The notes under the pieces: generated by a model
Told to the model about the DNA's origin: nothing
The model's input: only the letters and a program-made list of their open reading frames with translations
The model's database searches: none
Shown here: piece by piece, positions 20,505 through 32,912 of the stretch
Layout of the letters: each line of letters opens with the position of its first letter
Numbering within the stretch: the stretch's first letter is position 1
Translations under genes and position numbers: made by a program
Source: Brachionus plicatilis
Lineage: Eukaryota > Rotifera > Eurotatoria > Ploima > Brachionidae
NCBI GenBank assembly: GCA_010279815.1
Contig: QEOQ01000640.1
Location: 1,260,778-1,324,777, forward strand
Direction: 5' to 3'
Length of the DNA: 64,000 bases

Positions 20505-23500
20505 AACAATTATTCGTTCCATAGAATTGATTTTCACATTCTATCGGATAAAACTTTAAAATCTGTCAAACATTATATGCCATTTTTTAATATAATAAAA
20601 AAATTTTTTACACTTATTTTGTGCATTCAATTTAATTTACATTATTTAAAAATTACAATCCTTAGTAAATTAAAACTTAATCCCTTATCAAGATTAGAAA
20701 ATTTATTTTGTTTGATTATCAATTTTAAAATTTTTCATCAGTCCGCAATCTCATTGTCGCCTTTTTACAACTAAATCTAATATTTAAGGATTTAATCATC
20801 AGTTGATTTTTTGACGTTTTAAATTGATTAGTTTTATTTAAATTTTTAAAAGTTCAAAATGAAGTTTTAAATAAGTTTTCAAATGCAAAAAATTAATTCA
20901 TAAATTAAATCAACTGAGATAGATACTTCCAACCATCACTTTTATTAATTTTTTTAATTCTTTTAAAATTTTTCCATGATTTCATTCAAATGTTCCTATG
21001 AATTAACTCATTATTTAAACTGGAAGATGTTATAAATGAATTAAAATTTTATAGCTTTTATTATTATATTAATGTTTAAAAAAAGATAAATTTTTATAAT
21101 ACGTTTATACTTAATAAATTTTTTATTTTAAATCAAAATAAAAATTTTGGTTATTTTTGGTATCATTTAAGTGAGCAATTAAGTGAAAAGCTTCGCGTGG
21201 CTATACTAAGATAATTGCTGCGTGACTGAGCTTAGGATATGGCAGCCATTCGACTCTAATTGCTTAGCATCAATTTATTTGCAACATGATATTAAAAAAA
21301 CATTCATAGACTATTTATTTTTGTTATATACATCTATCACATCTATTGTTCCATGTCAATGATTTCTACGATAAAGATTGTTTTTTTTTTTAAATTACAA
21401 GCAGGTGATCGGTAAAATTCAATAAATCGATTAATCAAAAAAAGACTCAAATATCAAGCAGTGTCTTATCAATAAATCTAAAAGCCTTGGTTATTCAAAA
21501 AAATAGATAAATCGACATTTTCATGGTTTTAATTTTGAATAGAATTTATTTATTTATTTAAATTTATCCTTTTAAAAAACGCCGAACAATTTATCTTTTC
21601 TATATATCAAACTAATCAATATTGATTAAATTTATGACTATAAACAAAAATATATTTTCTTCCTGGTGGGAGATTGATTTTTCCATTTTTTCCTTAGCTT
21701 GTTTGACTCAAAATTTTAAATATCAACTTGGCTTAAAGGTCTTGCTAATCCTTGATTTAGGTCGGATTTAGACCGAAATGTGTCAGTAATTTGAGTGTTG
21801 GATAAAATTAATTTTTATCGAATATTGGACAGGTCAATGGGCCTTGCTGGATAGCTTCTAACAAGGAAACACGCTCAATTAGGATTAACAACACTTTTTT
21901 TTTATTAAAAATAACATTTAGATAGCTCAACATGAAGCGACCAGGTCAGGTAAATAATTATATTATTCAGATATTAACAGGAAGAATTCAATTTTATGTA
22001 GTTTTTTGATTAAATGACTTTTCAAATTAATTGTATTTAGAAATTATTTAAATAATTATAAGTTTTATTAACTAAATATGAGGAAAACTAGCTATTAAAT
22101 TAATTAATGATGCAAATAATTTACGGTTCAAAATTTTAATTTAAAAACCAAGTTTCATAAGATTCTTTAATTAATTTTTTCAGTTTCGATTATATAGAAG
22201 CCTAAATTCAAGATAAAAAAAAGAGATTGATATAAAACAAATAAAATTTCCCAAGAGTACCTAATTTTTATTTTAAAGTTTCCAAACTTGAAAATATCTT
22301 AATGTAAGGGCACCATAAGTCGAGATAAAGCTCCAAAATTTATATGTAAACCAATGTTAATCTATTTTAATTTTATTTTTAAAAACTTTTATTTGTTATT
22401 TTACAACTAGGAGAAAAGTTCAAATGTCCGTAAGTCCTTTACAAGTAATTTTAGCTGTTTAATAAAAGTAATACTCATAGAAACTAACTAACATTTTAAA
22501 TCAATGTTCAGTAATAGATCTAGGAATCTTTAAACTCAAGTCTTTAAACTTTTTCGAATTAATAAATTAAATGTACTTATAATGTACTTATTATTTTAAA
22601 ATACAGTTTTTAAAAAGTTTTGACCCAATGGGATATACACTTAGTCATTTCTTTGATGATAATATTTTTTGAATTAGAAAATGAAATGAGATAAAAATAA
22701 TTATAGCTTTACTAATGATTAACAATGACATGTAATACATGTAACTTTGGCATTTTGAATTTTTTTGTTCATCTTTTTATTCTTAAAATTTATTTTTTAT
22801 TAAAAAAGTTAAGGTAAAATATGTATTTTGATTGTCAAAAACTTTTAAACTTAAAATATTTCGTGTTAAATTATTATTAATATCAAAAGATACTAATTTT
22901 TTAGGCTTGAATAAACACCAACATATTAATTGTCACAATGAAAGCAGTCTTACACAAAAAAATGTCTAAGTTGGATTTTAAAATAAGTGGCAATGGTCGA
23001 ATTTGTCCTTTTCAAATTCTAAAATTCTGTAAAACAGAAAAAAATGTTTTCCGACTACAGCTATTGAGCATGATTTCAAAAAGCTCTGCTCCTCAGTTAG
23101 TTTACTGTAGCTTTCAATGTTATTTTTATTTAGAGAAGTAAAGTAAAAAATTTTTTAATGATAAAAAAAAATGTGTTATGAGGCAAAAATTGTTTCTTTG
23201 TCTTCTTAACTTTGAAAAAATTTTTTTTCTTTAAGATTCTCAGGCCTCTATAATGCTAGCGTATTTTCGAATATAATAAAATCAACATTTGATTTTATTT
23301 ATAAAATTTTAAGAAGAATAAACATTTTGATTTTCAAAAAAACTCTAAAATTAAAAACGTCTTGTGTTATATTAATATTATTATTATTATCAAGGTTTGT
23401 TAATTGTTTTTACTGAATATGTTGTAATAATCAACATTCTAACTCTCTCATAACTTTACCAAACGATTTAAATAAAAACAAATGTTGCATATAAAAAAAA

Positions 23501-26500
23501 TTTTAAATAAATAATCTAAAAAAAAAGCTGAAGAAATTTTCTTGTTTATGAAATTTTTTACCTTGAGTATTATTTAATTTAATTTAATTTAGAATACTTT
23601 AATGAAGAAACAAAGTTTTTAAATTAATTTTTTTTTTTTAAAAAATGAATAATTTTAAAATCCGTTTACTTAATAAATTTACTAATGAGCTTATTTTCCA
23701 AAGTTAGGGTTACTTTTTCAATCGAAAACCAAAGAAAATATCAAGTCAAAAAATCAATGTAATTTTAATTAAAAATTACTTTCTTTTAGCATCTTGAACG
23801 AAAACATAAAAATAATTGCTGTTTTTAGGCCTTTATTTTTGTTTACCAAACATTCAATGGAGTATTTTTTTTAAAGATAAAAAAAATTTTTTTGTATTCA
23901 ACTAGTTCAATATCTGACCTGGTCTTTATATTATCGAAATCTTACCAAAGTCATTAGCTGATTGAAAATCAAGCTGAACTTTACATTCTAATAGAAATCA
24001 AATTCAGTAAGCACCTAAGGCCAGGAAAAGGCTAAAATAAATTTATTTAATTAAAATAATTGCCATCAATTTAAATTTTTTTCCGATTAAAAATCATATT
24101 TATTTTATTGATTTTAGATGATGTTATTTATTATCCTTATCGATATGACCAAATGAGATAAATAGTTATTGAACTGTATTTTGTGAAATTGAGATAAAAA
24201 ATATCTTCTTTATCTCTTGTTTGTAAAAAAATTTTTATGAATATGATATTAGAAAAAAAATGCCTACTCTAACTAATCATGTTTATGCAAATTTAGAGAT
24301 TAATTGCTCACATTTAACAGCCGGTCGGAGTACTAAAAATTATGCAGTGTTTTTAAGTATTTTAGCCTGCTGCTTTTAAAGCTGTTAATACACTTAAAAA
24401 TGTTTTATTAGAATATTATATAATTTAGAAGGAATTTTACACATCTTACTGTGTGTGAGATTTTTGTTTGAACGGAAATTCTAATCTCAATAAAATCATC
24501 AAATGGTTTGATCAAATATTTTTTTTTCACTTAGACTAAAAATTTATTCAAAAGATTAATCATGCCAGTATTTGTTTAGGGGTTAAGCGGGATCATTTTT
24601 TTAAAAAATATTTGTAAATTAAGAACTAAAACGAGTGAGCGAACTCGAGGAATGATTAATCGATTCAGTAAGGTCAATTTCAAATAGATAATTAAACTTT
24701 TGTTTATTTTTGTTTAAAATGTCATTTTTTGAAACTATTTTTTAATTGATATGGCACTCTTCAATATTCAATTTTTGTCATTTAAATTCAAGAATTTTTA
24801 ATTTATCAAATTACAATAAATTTGATCGAATCGTTTTACCGTAAGTAAACTTCGATCAAAATTTATATAAAAGATAATGAGAAAATTTAGCTGACCAAAA
24901 GCAAATTTTGATTGATGGATTTTTATTGTTGGAGTTAATGAAGCATGAATATAATCTAATAAAAATTCATCTATCACCGGACCCGAGGGAAATGCTTAAT
25001 TTACTTTGCTTTTTAAATTCACAACACGTGAATCTATTAAACCAAAGGTCACTTAATAAAACTACTTGTTGGATAATAAGGACAAAAAAATTTTATTTAA
25101 TTATTGACCGTCATTTTAAGTGCAATTCAAGCGCGTTATCTAACGCACTTGAGATTAGTTCCGTTTTTATGAGCATTTTTGATCTTGATTTAGCTCAGTT
25201 GGGTTTTTAGTACTTGATGATTAGAACAAAAAGTTGAGCCTAAGAGGAAAACATTTTTCAATAAAAATCTAAGGTTAATTAAAAGCAAAAATAATTAATG
25301 TTCGAATGGGTTTATAGTTTCAAAGTAAATTCCTAAAAGTGCAATAATACTGAGTAAATAGACCACAGCTAAATTAATTCCAGCCTTACAGCTAATCTAG
25401 AAGTCTCTAGTCGGCTATTTCGGTTTTTGAGAATTTTTTTTTTAAAGCTTGTTCTCATGCAGAGCTCATTGTATTTATCTAAAATTAAGTTCATCCAAAT
25501 TTAAATTTCAATTAACAGGAATTCAAAGTCGAGTTTTGGACAGATTTAATCTAAATTTTAAATTTTAAAAGTATCCTTTATTAAGGTTGAAATTTATCCC
25601 TGCATCATTTTTGTCAAAAAGAAAATATTTTTTTTATTAAAAGAATTAATTTTTTTAAATTTATTTTTCATGAACGATTGTAAGAATAAATTTCTTTTAT
25701 TTAAAAAAAGATTTTTTAATTTTTTTTCATGTTTTGAAAAAGTTGCTAAACATTTTTATTTCCATTTGAAATTAAATTCAAAAATTTTTTCCAGCTACCA
25801 TTAGCTTTTTAACGCAGTACTTTTTATTTTGAGACTTTTAAATTATTTTTATCTCTTTTTTTTATTTAATCTTAAACAACAAAAAATCTGTCAACTGTAT
25901 CAAATTATGGTCAAAAAGAAAAACAAAGTTAATCCGGCTTTTAGTATAGCATTTAAAAAGTATAATTTTTTTATTTTTCAAAAAATACCTTTTGGTTGAT
26001 GAGAAAGTAAAAAGAAATTATTAAATTCATTTAAAGAAAATTTGGGGATATTTTTGGTGCCAAAAAATCAAAACAAAATATAAAGAAAAAAGCTTCAAAA
26101 TTCGAAATAAGTTCAGTAAGCATCAACTGTGGTCAAATAGTTCAAAGATTTGTAACTTTTTATTTCTGGTTTTGTGAAGTTAAGCACAAAAGTAAAGAAT
26201 AGAATAAAAATTTAAAAACTGAATAAATTTTTTTCTAAAAATTTAAAATTAGTTCCGTGATTGCGACATGGTGCAACATTCAAATTTACATCAATTGACA
26301 AACCATAACTTTTCAAAAAAACAAAAGACTTTAAAACAAAATAAAATTATAATTTTAATATGAAATTTTTAAGGCCTTTTTTTAGAACATGTTGAAGTTT
26401 TTTTACTTTTACCTGCAAAATAAGAATTTAATTTAAATTTTTCCATAGTTTATAAGTTAATTTAAATTGACGGGTGAGTGAAATTTGGGTCGCTTTAAAT

Positions 26501-27414
26501 AGAAATTTTATTATCGGAGAATACATTTTTTTAAGCATTATTTCAAAATTTTTTATATAAAAAAAAATTTAATGGATTGAAATAAAAACAAATTATGAGC
26601 AAAGATAGAAAATTTTTATCCAAGATTTTAAGTTCAAGATATATTTGTTAGTTTATTTTTTGGTTTATCTTTATCAAGCTAAAGTTCCTGTAGATTAAAA
26701 AAAAAAATATAAAAATTAAATATCAGAATAAAATGTAATAGAGATTTCAACTCTTTTTGTCTCATGATTTCTAAAGAATAAGAGCGCCAACATATCTTTC
26801 ACTCGATTCAAAAATAAAAGACCACATTTAATTGAATCAAATTTAATATCAAGAAATTGATTTCATTTCATTTTTTCTTTCGATTATATTTCCTTAAATC
26901 TCTAAGATAAAAACAGTGTTTTCATTTTTTAAATTTTTTCATTTTTCACTAGAAAGGCCATTTTTCAAGTTTAGGTATTCATTTATCTTATTTTTAAAGT
27001 TTCTTTTCTTATTGTAAAGTGTGACCAGGTCGTTTGCGAAAAATTTTTTCAGCTTGGGAATATTATTGATAAAAATACAAGACTTACCGTATTTCTTCAA
27101 AAAAAAAGAAAGTTAGGTCATCAAAAGGGTTTCTTTTATTCGAAAATTTTTTACTACAGAAATAAAATTTTTTGAAAGATAATAAAATTTTTCACTCAAA
27201 TAGAAGAAATTAATCCATTTTTTTCTTCTATTAGAAACAAGAAAATGCATGTTTTAACATGATAAATGACTGGTGAATTTTCTTTTAATCGAGACATATT
27301 TTTTTGAGAAAAATAACTCAAATAAAGGGAAATTTTTGACTCAATTACTATCAATTTTCATCTTTTTGTGGTTACTTCTATTCGATGAAATACGGTAGTT
27401 TATTAATTTTATTT
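20505..27414. other. 6.9 kb of AT-rich DNA without a recognisable gene
   Basis: No exon chain, RNA gene or large transposon found on either strand. Open frames at 20577-20774, 22938-23141 and 24908-25210 look like chance. Minor items: the dispersed repeat near 26160-26330 and a piggyBac-like terminal motif CACTAGAAAGGCCA at 26947-26960. Confidence 0.5.
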
Positions 27415-27600
27415 ATTTTATTTAGTTTTTTAATTAAACATTGATGGCCGACTCTGTCGAAGGCTTTGGAAATATCAAAAAATGATTAATTTTTTTTTCT
27501 TTCTATTGAAAGTCTCTACAACTTTTTGAATTAAAAAGAATAAGATTATCACCGGTTCGTCAACGTTTTCTGAAACCAGATTGCTCCTGAATAAATAATT
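27415..27600 (-). pseudogene. LINE reverse-transcriptase fragment
   Basis: Minus-strand frames, with shifts, read EQSGFRKR, then TGDNLILF, then FDISKAFDRVGHQ. This is the order of the first conserved reverse-transcriptase blocks (QxGFR..., catalytic motif A F.D..KAFD). Nothing more of the element is recognisable on either side. Confidence 0.6.
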
Positions 27601-28237
27601 GATTGAGTTTTAAAAAATTAACTCATTTTCACAATAAATGAATTTATAATTAAAATAAATTCATTTTTGGATTAATGTTCTTTTTTAAATTAATTTTCTT
27701 TTTCCTTTTGATCTTTCAACAAAACAGCGCCATTTGAATTTCAGTTTGATGACTGCAAATTTTGTTTAAGTTCCAAAAAAAAGATTAGTGCACAAGATGT
27801 GACTATTTTTTTAAATTTTCCAATTTAAATCGACTCAACTCAATTTTTTTGTTGATTAAAATATTTTTGCTAAATTAAATTTGAGTTAAAAATGTGGCCA
27901 AAATTTGCCTCCAAGTGCTAAATATGCTCATTTTCAAAATGATAAGAACCAAATGGGGGAAAAAAAAGAAAAAAATCGTTTCGTTTTAATTAATAATTAA
28001 ATTAATTTAAATTTGAATAGTCAAGTAGTACTTCTAGTTAGCAGATCAAATATTTGTACTGAACTTGAATGAAGCAAATTTTTGCATTAAAAAGATTACT
28101 TTTCCCCAAAGTCATTAAATTGAGCCTGAGCGAAAAAAAAATTTTTCCAACAAGTATCACTAAATGTAAAGCTAGAAAAAAGCATGCAAAATTATTATTT
28201 TCATATTTTAAGTCTTTGATTAAAAACTAGTTAGTAC

Positions 28238-28272
28238 ACTCTCACACACACACACACACACATACACACACA
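28238..28272. repeat. CA microsatellite
   Basis: A (CA)n run with one interruption. GTACACTCTCAC occurs at its start and again near 28330, about 700 bp upstream of the lamin start. Confidence 0.9.
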
Positions 28273-28399
28273 AATCAGCATTTAAATTAAACGTGTTTCA
28301 TGGCGACAAAACAAAGCCCTTCCGAGCCAGGTACACTCTCACATCAACACCTAACAAAAAAAGATCTAAAATGAAGAAAATATTTTAAATAGAAGTGAA

Positions 28400-29015
28400 A
28401 AAAGTGTTTTCTCTCTTTAATTTTATTTAAAATTTAAAAATTTAGATACAAAGGAAAAAAACTTTTTTTTTCCAATTTAAATTTAATTAAAAGATTTTGA
28501 CTTATAGATTTGAACAAAAAAATTTCCTTTCTATTTTTTATTTAAAATTTAAAAATTTAGATAAAAATTTTTTTTCCCTATTTAAATTTAATTAAAAGAT
28601 TTTGACTTTTAGTTTGAGGTTGTATGGCAGTCCGTTCCATGCATTAGCTGTACGATTTATGAAGAAGCTGTGACTTTGCTGACAAGACGCCACAAACTCA
28701 CACCGTAGTTGACTTAAAGAAGAAATTTAGATCTAAGAAAAAAAATTTTTCTCAGTTTAAATTTAATTAAAAGATTTTGGCTCTTAGATTGAAAGAAAAA
28801 AATTCCATTCTTTTTTTATTTTAAATTTAAAAATTTAGTTTAAAAAAAAAATTTTTTTTTCCTAATTTAAATTTAATTAAAAATTTAAAAAGGAAGAAAA
28901 AAATTTTTTTTCCTAATTTAAGTTGAATTAAAAATTTAAAAAGGAAAAAAAGATTTTTTTTTCCAATTTAAATTTAATTAAAAATTTAAAAATTTAGATT
29001 TAAAAAAAAAATATT
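28400..29015. repeat. Degenerate tandem repeat abutting the lamin start
   Basis: Successive units share TTTAAAATTTAAAAATTTAG, a poly-A/poly-T run and AATTTAAATTTAATTAAAA. Longer units of about 100 bp lie distally and shorter ones of about 56 bp proximally. The array ends about 10 bp before the lamin ATG, so it forms the leader or proximal promoter. A LINE scrap (28613-28705) interrupts it. Confidence 0.6.
28613..28705 (-). pseudogene. LINE C-terminal scrap inside the tandem repeat
   Basis: The minus strand reads SCQQSHSFFINRTANAWNGL, the FF.NR..N.WN.LP motif at the extreme C-terminus of LINE proteins such as those at 33.7 kb and 45.7 kb. No flanking LINE sequence remains. Confidence 0.6.
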
Positions 29016-29023
29016 CTTTTAAC

Positions 29024-30925
29024 ATGAGTAGTGTGAACAAATCAGGCCGTTCGCCGTCACAGTCCAAAGACGTGACCACATCGTCGAGCACAGCAAAAAC
29101 GCCGCTGAACGCGCGCGAATCGCTGTACACGTCGTACCGTGGCAGCAACACATCGCACTCGAGCCGGTCGCCCGTGTCGCCGTCGCGCATCACCCGCCTC
29201 CAAGAAAAAGAAGAAATGCAGAACCTGAACGACCGTCTCGTCGTCTACATAGACACAGTGCGTCGCCTCGAGTCCGAAAACAGCCGCCTGCAATCGCTAG
29301 TGTGCACATTCAACGAGAACTCGTCGCGCGACGTATCCGAGATCAAAAAGCTGTACGAAAACGAGCTAGAGGACGCCAAGCGGCTCATAGACGAGCTGGC
29401 CAGAGACAAGGCCATGTTCGAGATACAAGTGAACAAGCTTAGGGCCGACCTGGAAGAGACGGCCGCCAAACTGGCCAAGCGAGAGCGCGACACGGCCCAC
29501 GCCGAGCAGCGCAACAAGCAGCTGGAGGCGCAGAACTCCGAGTTCAAGTCCAGGTTCGAGGTGCTCGAGAGCGAGAGCAGGCAGGGCCGGGACGAGCTCG
29601 ACAAGCTTCGGCCGCAGCTCGCCGACCTGCAAAAGCAGCTGGGCCGGCTCAAAAAGCAGCTCGAGGACGAGACGCTGCTGCGCGTCGACCTCGAGAACAA
29701 AAACCAGACGCTCAAGGAGGACCTGGCCTTCAAGAGCCAAGTGTATGGCAAAGAAATCGACCAGCTGCGGAGCTCGCGCCGCGTCGAAATCGAACAGGTG
29801 GACGTGCGTCTCAGGGACGAGTACGACTCCAAGCTGCACTCCGAACTGCAGCAGATACGCGAGCAAACCGAGCTCAAGATCAAGGAAATGAAAGAGGAAG
29901 TGGAAAAAAGATTCTCGAACAAGAACGTGGAGACCGAGGCGAACCTGAAACGGGCCGTGCAAGTGCAGGGCTCGCTGCGCGACGACCTCGCCACCTATAG
30001 ACAAAAGTGCGACGACTACCAGGCCGAGGTGAAGCTACTGCAGAGCAAACAAAGTTCCAATGAGGCAAAAATAAAGGAGCTGGAGGACAAGGTGAGGCGG
30101 ATGGCGCAAAAACACGAAAAAGAAATGACCGAAAAAGAGGAGGAAGTGACCCGGCTGAGAAAAGAGATTCAGGACGTGATGCTCGAGTACCAGGAGCTGT
30201 ACGACATTAAGATAGCCCTTGACATGGAAATCACTGCCTACAGAAAGTTGCTCGAGTCCGAGGAGCAGCGATTGAACATTTCGTCGTCGCTGCACCAGTC
30301 CAACTTGGCGTCCAGCTTCATGAGCGGCGAGCCCGTCAATTCGACGGTGGCCGCCTCGACCAGAAGTGGCAAGAAGCGCAAAGTGGCCGCCAGCATCGAC
30401 CACGACGACTCCATCATATCCGGCAATCAGATGAACTTGACCCAGTCGCACAGCTCCGAGTGCGGAGTGCAGATTGGCGAGCACGAGATGGACGCCAAGT
30501 GCGTCAAGTTGACCAACACAAGTGACAAAGAGGTGGCGCTGGGTGGATGGCAGTTGAAGAGAAATGCGGACAATCAGCTGGCCGAGTACAAGTTTGCCAA
30601 GGGCTGTGTGATCAAGCCGGGACAGAGGATGACCGTTTGGAGCAGTGGAAGCGGGGCCGAAGCGCCAGGTGAGCTTGTGATGAGCGGCCAGAGGTGGTCG
30701 GTGGGCGACTCCATGATCACTATTCTGGTGGACAAGGACGGCAAGGAGGTGGCCCGCAGAGAGAGTCAGCGAGTGGCCAACAATGGTGTGGAGAAGAAGT
30801 TGAGGTCTGCGGCGAGTAGGGTGACCGCGTCTGGCAGCGCCACTGTGACCACGACCACCAGTGAGACCAAGGTGACGAGCAGTGGCTCCAGTGCTGTGCA
30901 GAAGTTTCTCGGCTTGTGGAAGTAG
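29024..30925 (+). CDS. Nuclear lamin, single exon, without CaaX box
   Basis: Type V intermediate-filament protein of the nuclear lamina, 633 residues in one uninterrupted exon. The head carries SPVSPSR (49-55), matching the mitotic CDK site of lamins. The rod begins ITRLQEKEEMQNLNDRLVVY (56-75), continues as heptad coiled coil and ends with EYQELYDIKIALDMEITAYR at about 387-406. The nuclear localisation signal KKRKV is at 450-454. The lamin-tail Ig domain spans about 477-584 (KLTNTSDKEVALGGWQLKR). A Ser/Thr-rich tail follows and the protein ends FLGLWK. There is no C-terminal CaaX motif, so farnesylation is not predicted, as in Drosophila lamin C. The exon is GC-rich against very AT-rich flanks. 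A spliced downstream exon carrying CaaX cannot be excluded, but I found none. The start is the first ATG upstream of the conserved head. Confidence 0.95.
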   Translation: MSSVNKSGRSPSQSKDVTTSSSTAKTPLNARESLYTSYRGSNTSHSSRSPVSPSRITRLQEKEEMQNLNDRLVVYIDTVRRLESENSRLQSLVCTFNENSSRDVSEIKKLYENELEDAKRLIDELARDKAMFEIQVNKLRADLEETAAKLAKRERDTAHAEQRNKQLEAQNSEFKSRFEVLESESRQGRDELDKLRPQLADLQKQLGRLKKQLEDETLLRVDLENKNQTLKEDLAFKSQVYGKEIDQLRSSRRVEIEQVDVRLRDEYDSKLHSELQQIREQTELKIKEMKEEVEKRFSNKNVETEANLKRAVQVQGSLRDDLATYRQKCDDYQAEVKLLQSKQSSNEAKIKELEDKVRRMAQKHEKEMTEKEEEVTRLRKEIQDVMLEYQELYDIKIALDMEITAYRKLLESEEQRLNISSSLHQSNLASSFMSGEPVNSTVAASTRSGKKRKVAASIDHDDSIISGNQMNLTQSHSSECGVQIGEHEMDAKCVKLTNTSDKEVALGGWQLKRNADNQLAEYKFAKGCVIKPGQRMTVWSSGSGAEAPGELVMSGQRWSVGDSMITILVDKDGKEVARRESQRVANNGVEKKLRSAASRVTASGSATVTTTTSETKVTSSGSSAVQKFLGLWK

Positions 30926-31020
30926 TGGGTAGAGAGTGGATTTTAGGTGGCACCGTTCGTTTGTTTGTTTGAAAAGTTGTAATTTCAATGTTCCTAAGTT
31001 TTTTTTTTTTTTTTTTCTAA

Positions 31021-31039
<19 letters not shown>

Positions 31040-31051
<12 letters not shown>

Positions 31052-32061
31052 GTAAAATTTTAAAAAATTTTAAAATCAACAAAAAAGTTTCGAAAGTTTG
31101 AATTTTTGAACATAGAATCAAGTGTTTGTGTGTGATGAGCATTCGACAGGCAAAAAACAATTTAGACTTGTTTTAATTATTTTCAATTTGAATGCTCTGG
31201 TCAAATGGTAGTGGTTCTAAAATGCTTGTTTCTATATGTTTGTCTTGATATTTTACTTCAAATGGATATGCTGTTCTTTTAAATTGGAACATTTTCTACT
31301 AAAGAAAGATAATTTTTTTTTAATTTTACTCATTTTTTTTTCAACTCAATTGTCTTACAACAAAATTTTGAGCACAATTTCTAAAAAATATTTAAATAAA
31401 TAATTTGAAATCATTCGATTTTTTTTTCAATATGAGCTAGTGTTGGGCGCCGGCCAGGCGGCCAGATGGCCGGTACAAAATACGGCCGGCCATAAAAACG
31501 GCCATGGATCGCAATTTGGACCGGTCGCTTTTTGGACCGGCCGGCGGGCAAAATTGGCGGTTCAAAAAGCGACCGGTCCAAAATACGACTAAAATAAAAA
31601 TTTTTTCAAATAAATTTTTTTAATTTTCAAAAAAAATAAGTGTTTTTTTTTTCTTATTTTTTAAAGATGAATTTTTTTAAAGGTCATTTTGTATAAAATA
31701 AATTTTTTAAATATTTGTATGTTTTTAAAATTAATTTTCTTTGAATACGAGAAAGATAAAATTTTTATTCTGGCGGTATTTTGGACCGGCCGCATTTTAA
31801 CGGCCAGACAGGTGGCCGCCAGATTTGGACCGCAAGTTGGCCGGCAAAAATTGGCCGTCTGCCAACACTAATTTGAGCGTTAATCAACAGATTAACACTT
31901 CGTCTTCTAAATTTTTTTAATTTAAAATAATATAAATATATTTAATGAAGCACTGAAGCTTGAGATTTTTCTGAAAAAAAATGATAGAAATGAAACTCTT
32001 TTCTTTTTTTTTGTGAAATTTTAAAAAATTTTAAAATCAACAAAAAAATTCGAAAGTTTGA
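31040..32061. repeat. Pair of 60-bp direct repeats 3' of the lamin gene
   Basis: 31040-31102 and 31998-32061 share TTTTAAAAAATTTTAAAATC, AACAAAAAA and TTCGAAAGTTTGA. They flank the hAT-like MITE, with additional unique sequence. This is probably a local duplication of the lamin 3' flank. AATAAA near 31395 is a candidate lamin polyadenylation signal. Confidence 0.55.
31438..31870. mobile_element. GC-rich hAT-like MITE
   Basis: Termini TAGTGTTGG and CCAACACTA are inverted. 8-bp flanks ATATGAGC and ATTTGAGC (31430-31437, 31871-31878) differ by one base. Both are hAT hallmarks. The 433-bp element is packed at both ends with GGCCGG, CGGCC and GACCGGTC motifs and has an AT-rich centre. It is strikingly GC-rich for this window and encodes no transposase. 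Confidence 0.75.
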
Positions 32062-32912
32062 TTGCATAATTAATTTTAAACCAAGATTGATTTTAATCCA
32101 AGTAAATCTGCCGCGATTATCTTTTAAAAAGGCAAATCTTTGAGTGCCAATAAATTTCAAAGATTTAGGGTCAATTTTAATTCATAATTTTAAGTTTGAA
32201 TCAAAAAATGAAAAGTTTTTTCTAAAAAATGTTCTACATCAAATTGTAAAATTTGTAATTTTTTATTTGAATCTTTTTATTTAAAATGTTCTAATATTTA
32301 TATACCTATTAAAAGTAGCAGTAATTGAAATTCAGGAGATAGTGTGTATATAATCAAGTGTTAAAAAATGTAATTTGTTTTATGAAGGCGAAACTAGTAA
32401 AAATGATTTTAATAATTTTTAAGAAATAAATACCAAACATTACTAGACATGTTTTGTCTAATAGTGCTTAATTACAAAAATAACATCAAAATGATTGATC
32501 TCTAATTTATTTAACAAAAACAATCAATAATTTAAATAATTCAGGTTAAGTTAATTCACAAATACATATTTATAACTTTTATATTGCCATTCATTCAAAC
32601 TGAAATAATTTTATTTTTCTATTTTAATAAATTTTAAATTTTAAAACAGCTAATTTTTTTTTCATTAAAATCAATTAAAATATTTAAACCTATTAAAGTT
32701 CAATAAAAAGGGACATTTTAAAATTTTAAATATGAAAATAAACTTGACATGACATGTCAAGTAATTGCTTTTGAAAAAATTAATTTTTTTCTCTATTATA
32801 AAAAAATATTACAATTTATATTTTGATCTTTTGATCTTGATCTCAAACTTCAATTCGCCCAAATTTTCAATTTTGTAAAACAATTTTTTTAATTGTAAAT
32901 AAAATATTATGA
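32062..32912. other. AT-rich intergenic DNA
   Basis: No gene or repeat recognised. Confidence 0.5.

Noticed and set aside
21931..21950. ATG followed by five codons and a good GTAAAT donor, as a mini first exon
   Set aside because: No downstream exon could be recognised; too little evidence.
22938..25210. Open frames of 67 and 100 codons
   Set aside because: AT-rich chance frames without domain, splice context or start context.
29057..30988. Several long minus-strand frames opposite lamin
   Set aside because: Antisense reading of a GC-rich coiled-coil gene; biased Ser/Leu/Arg composition and no domain.
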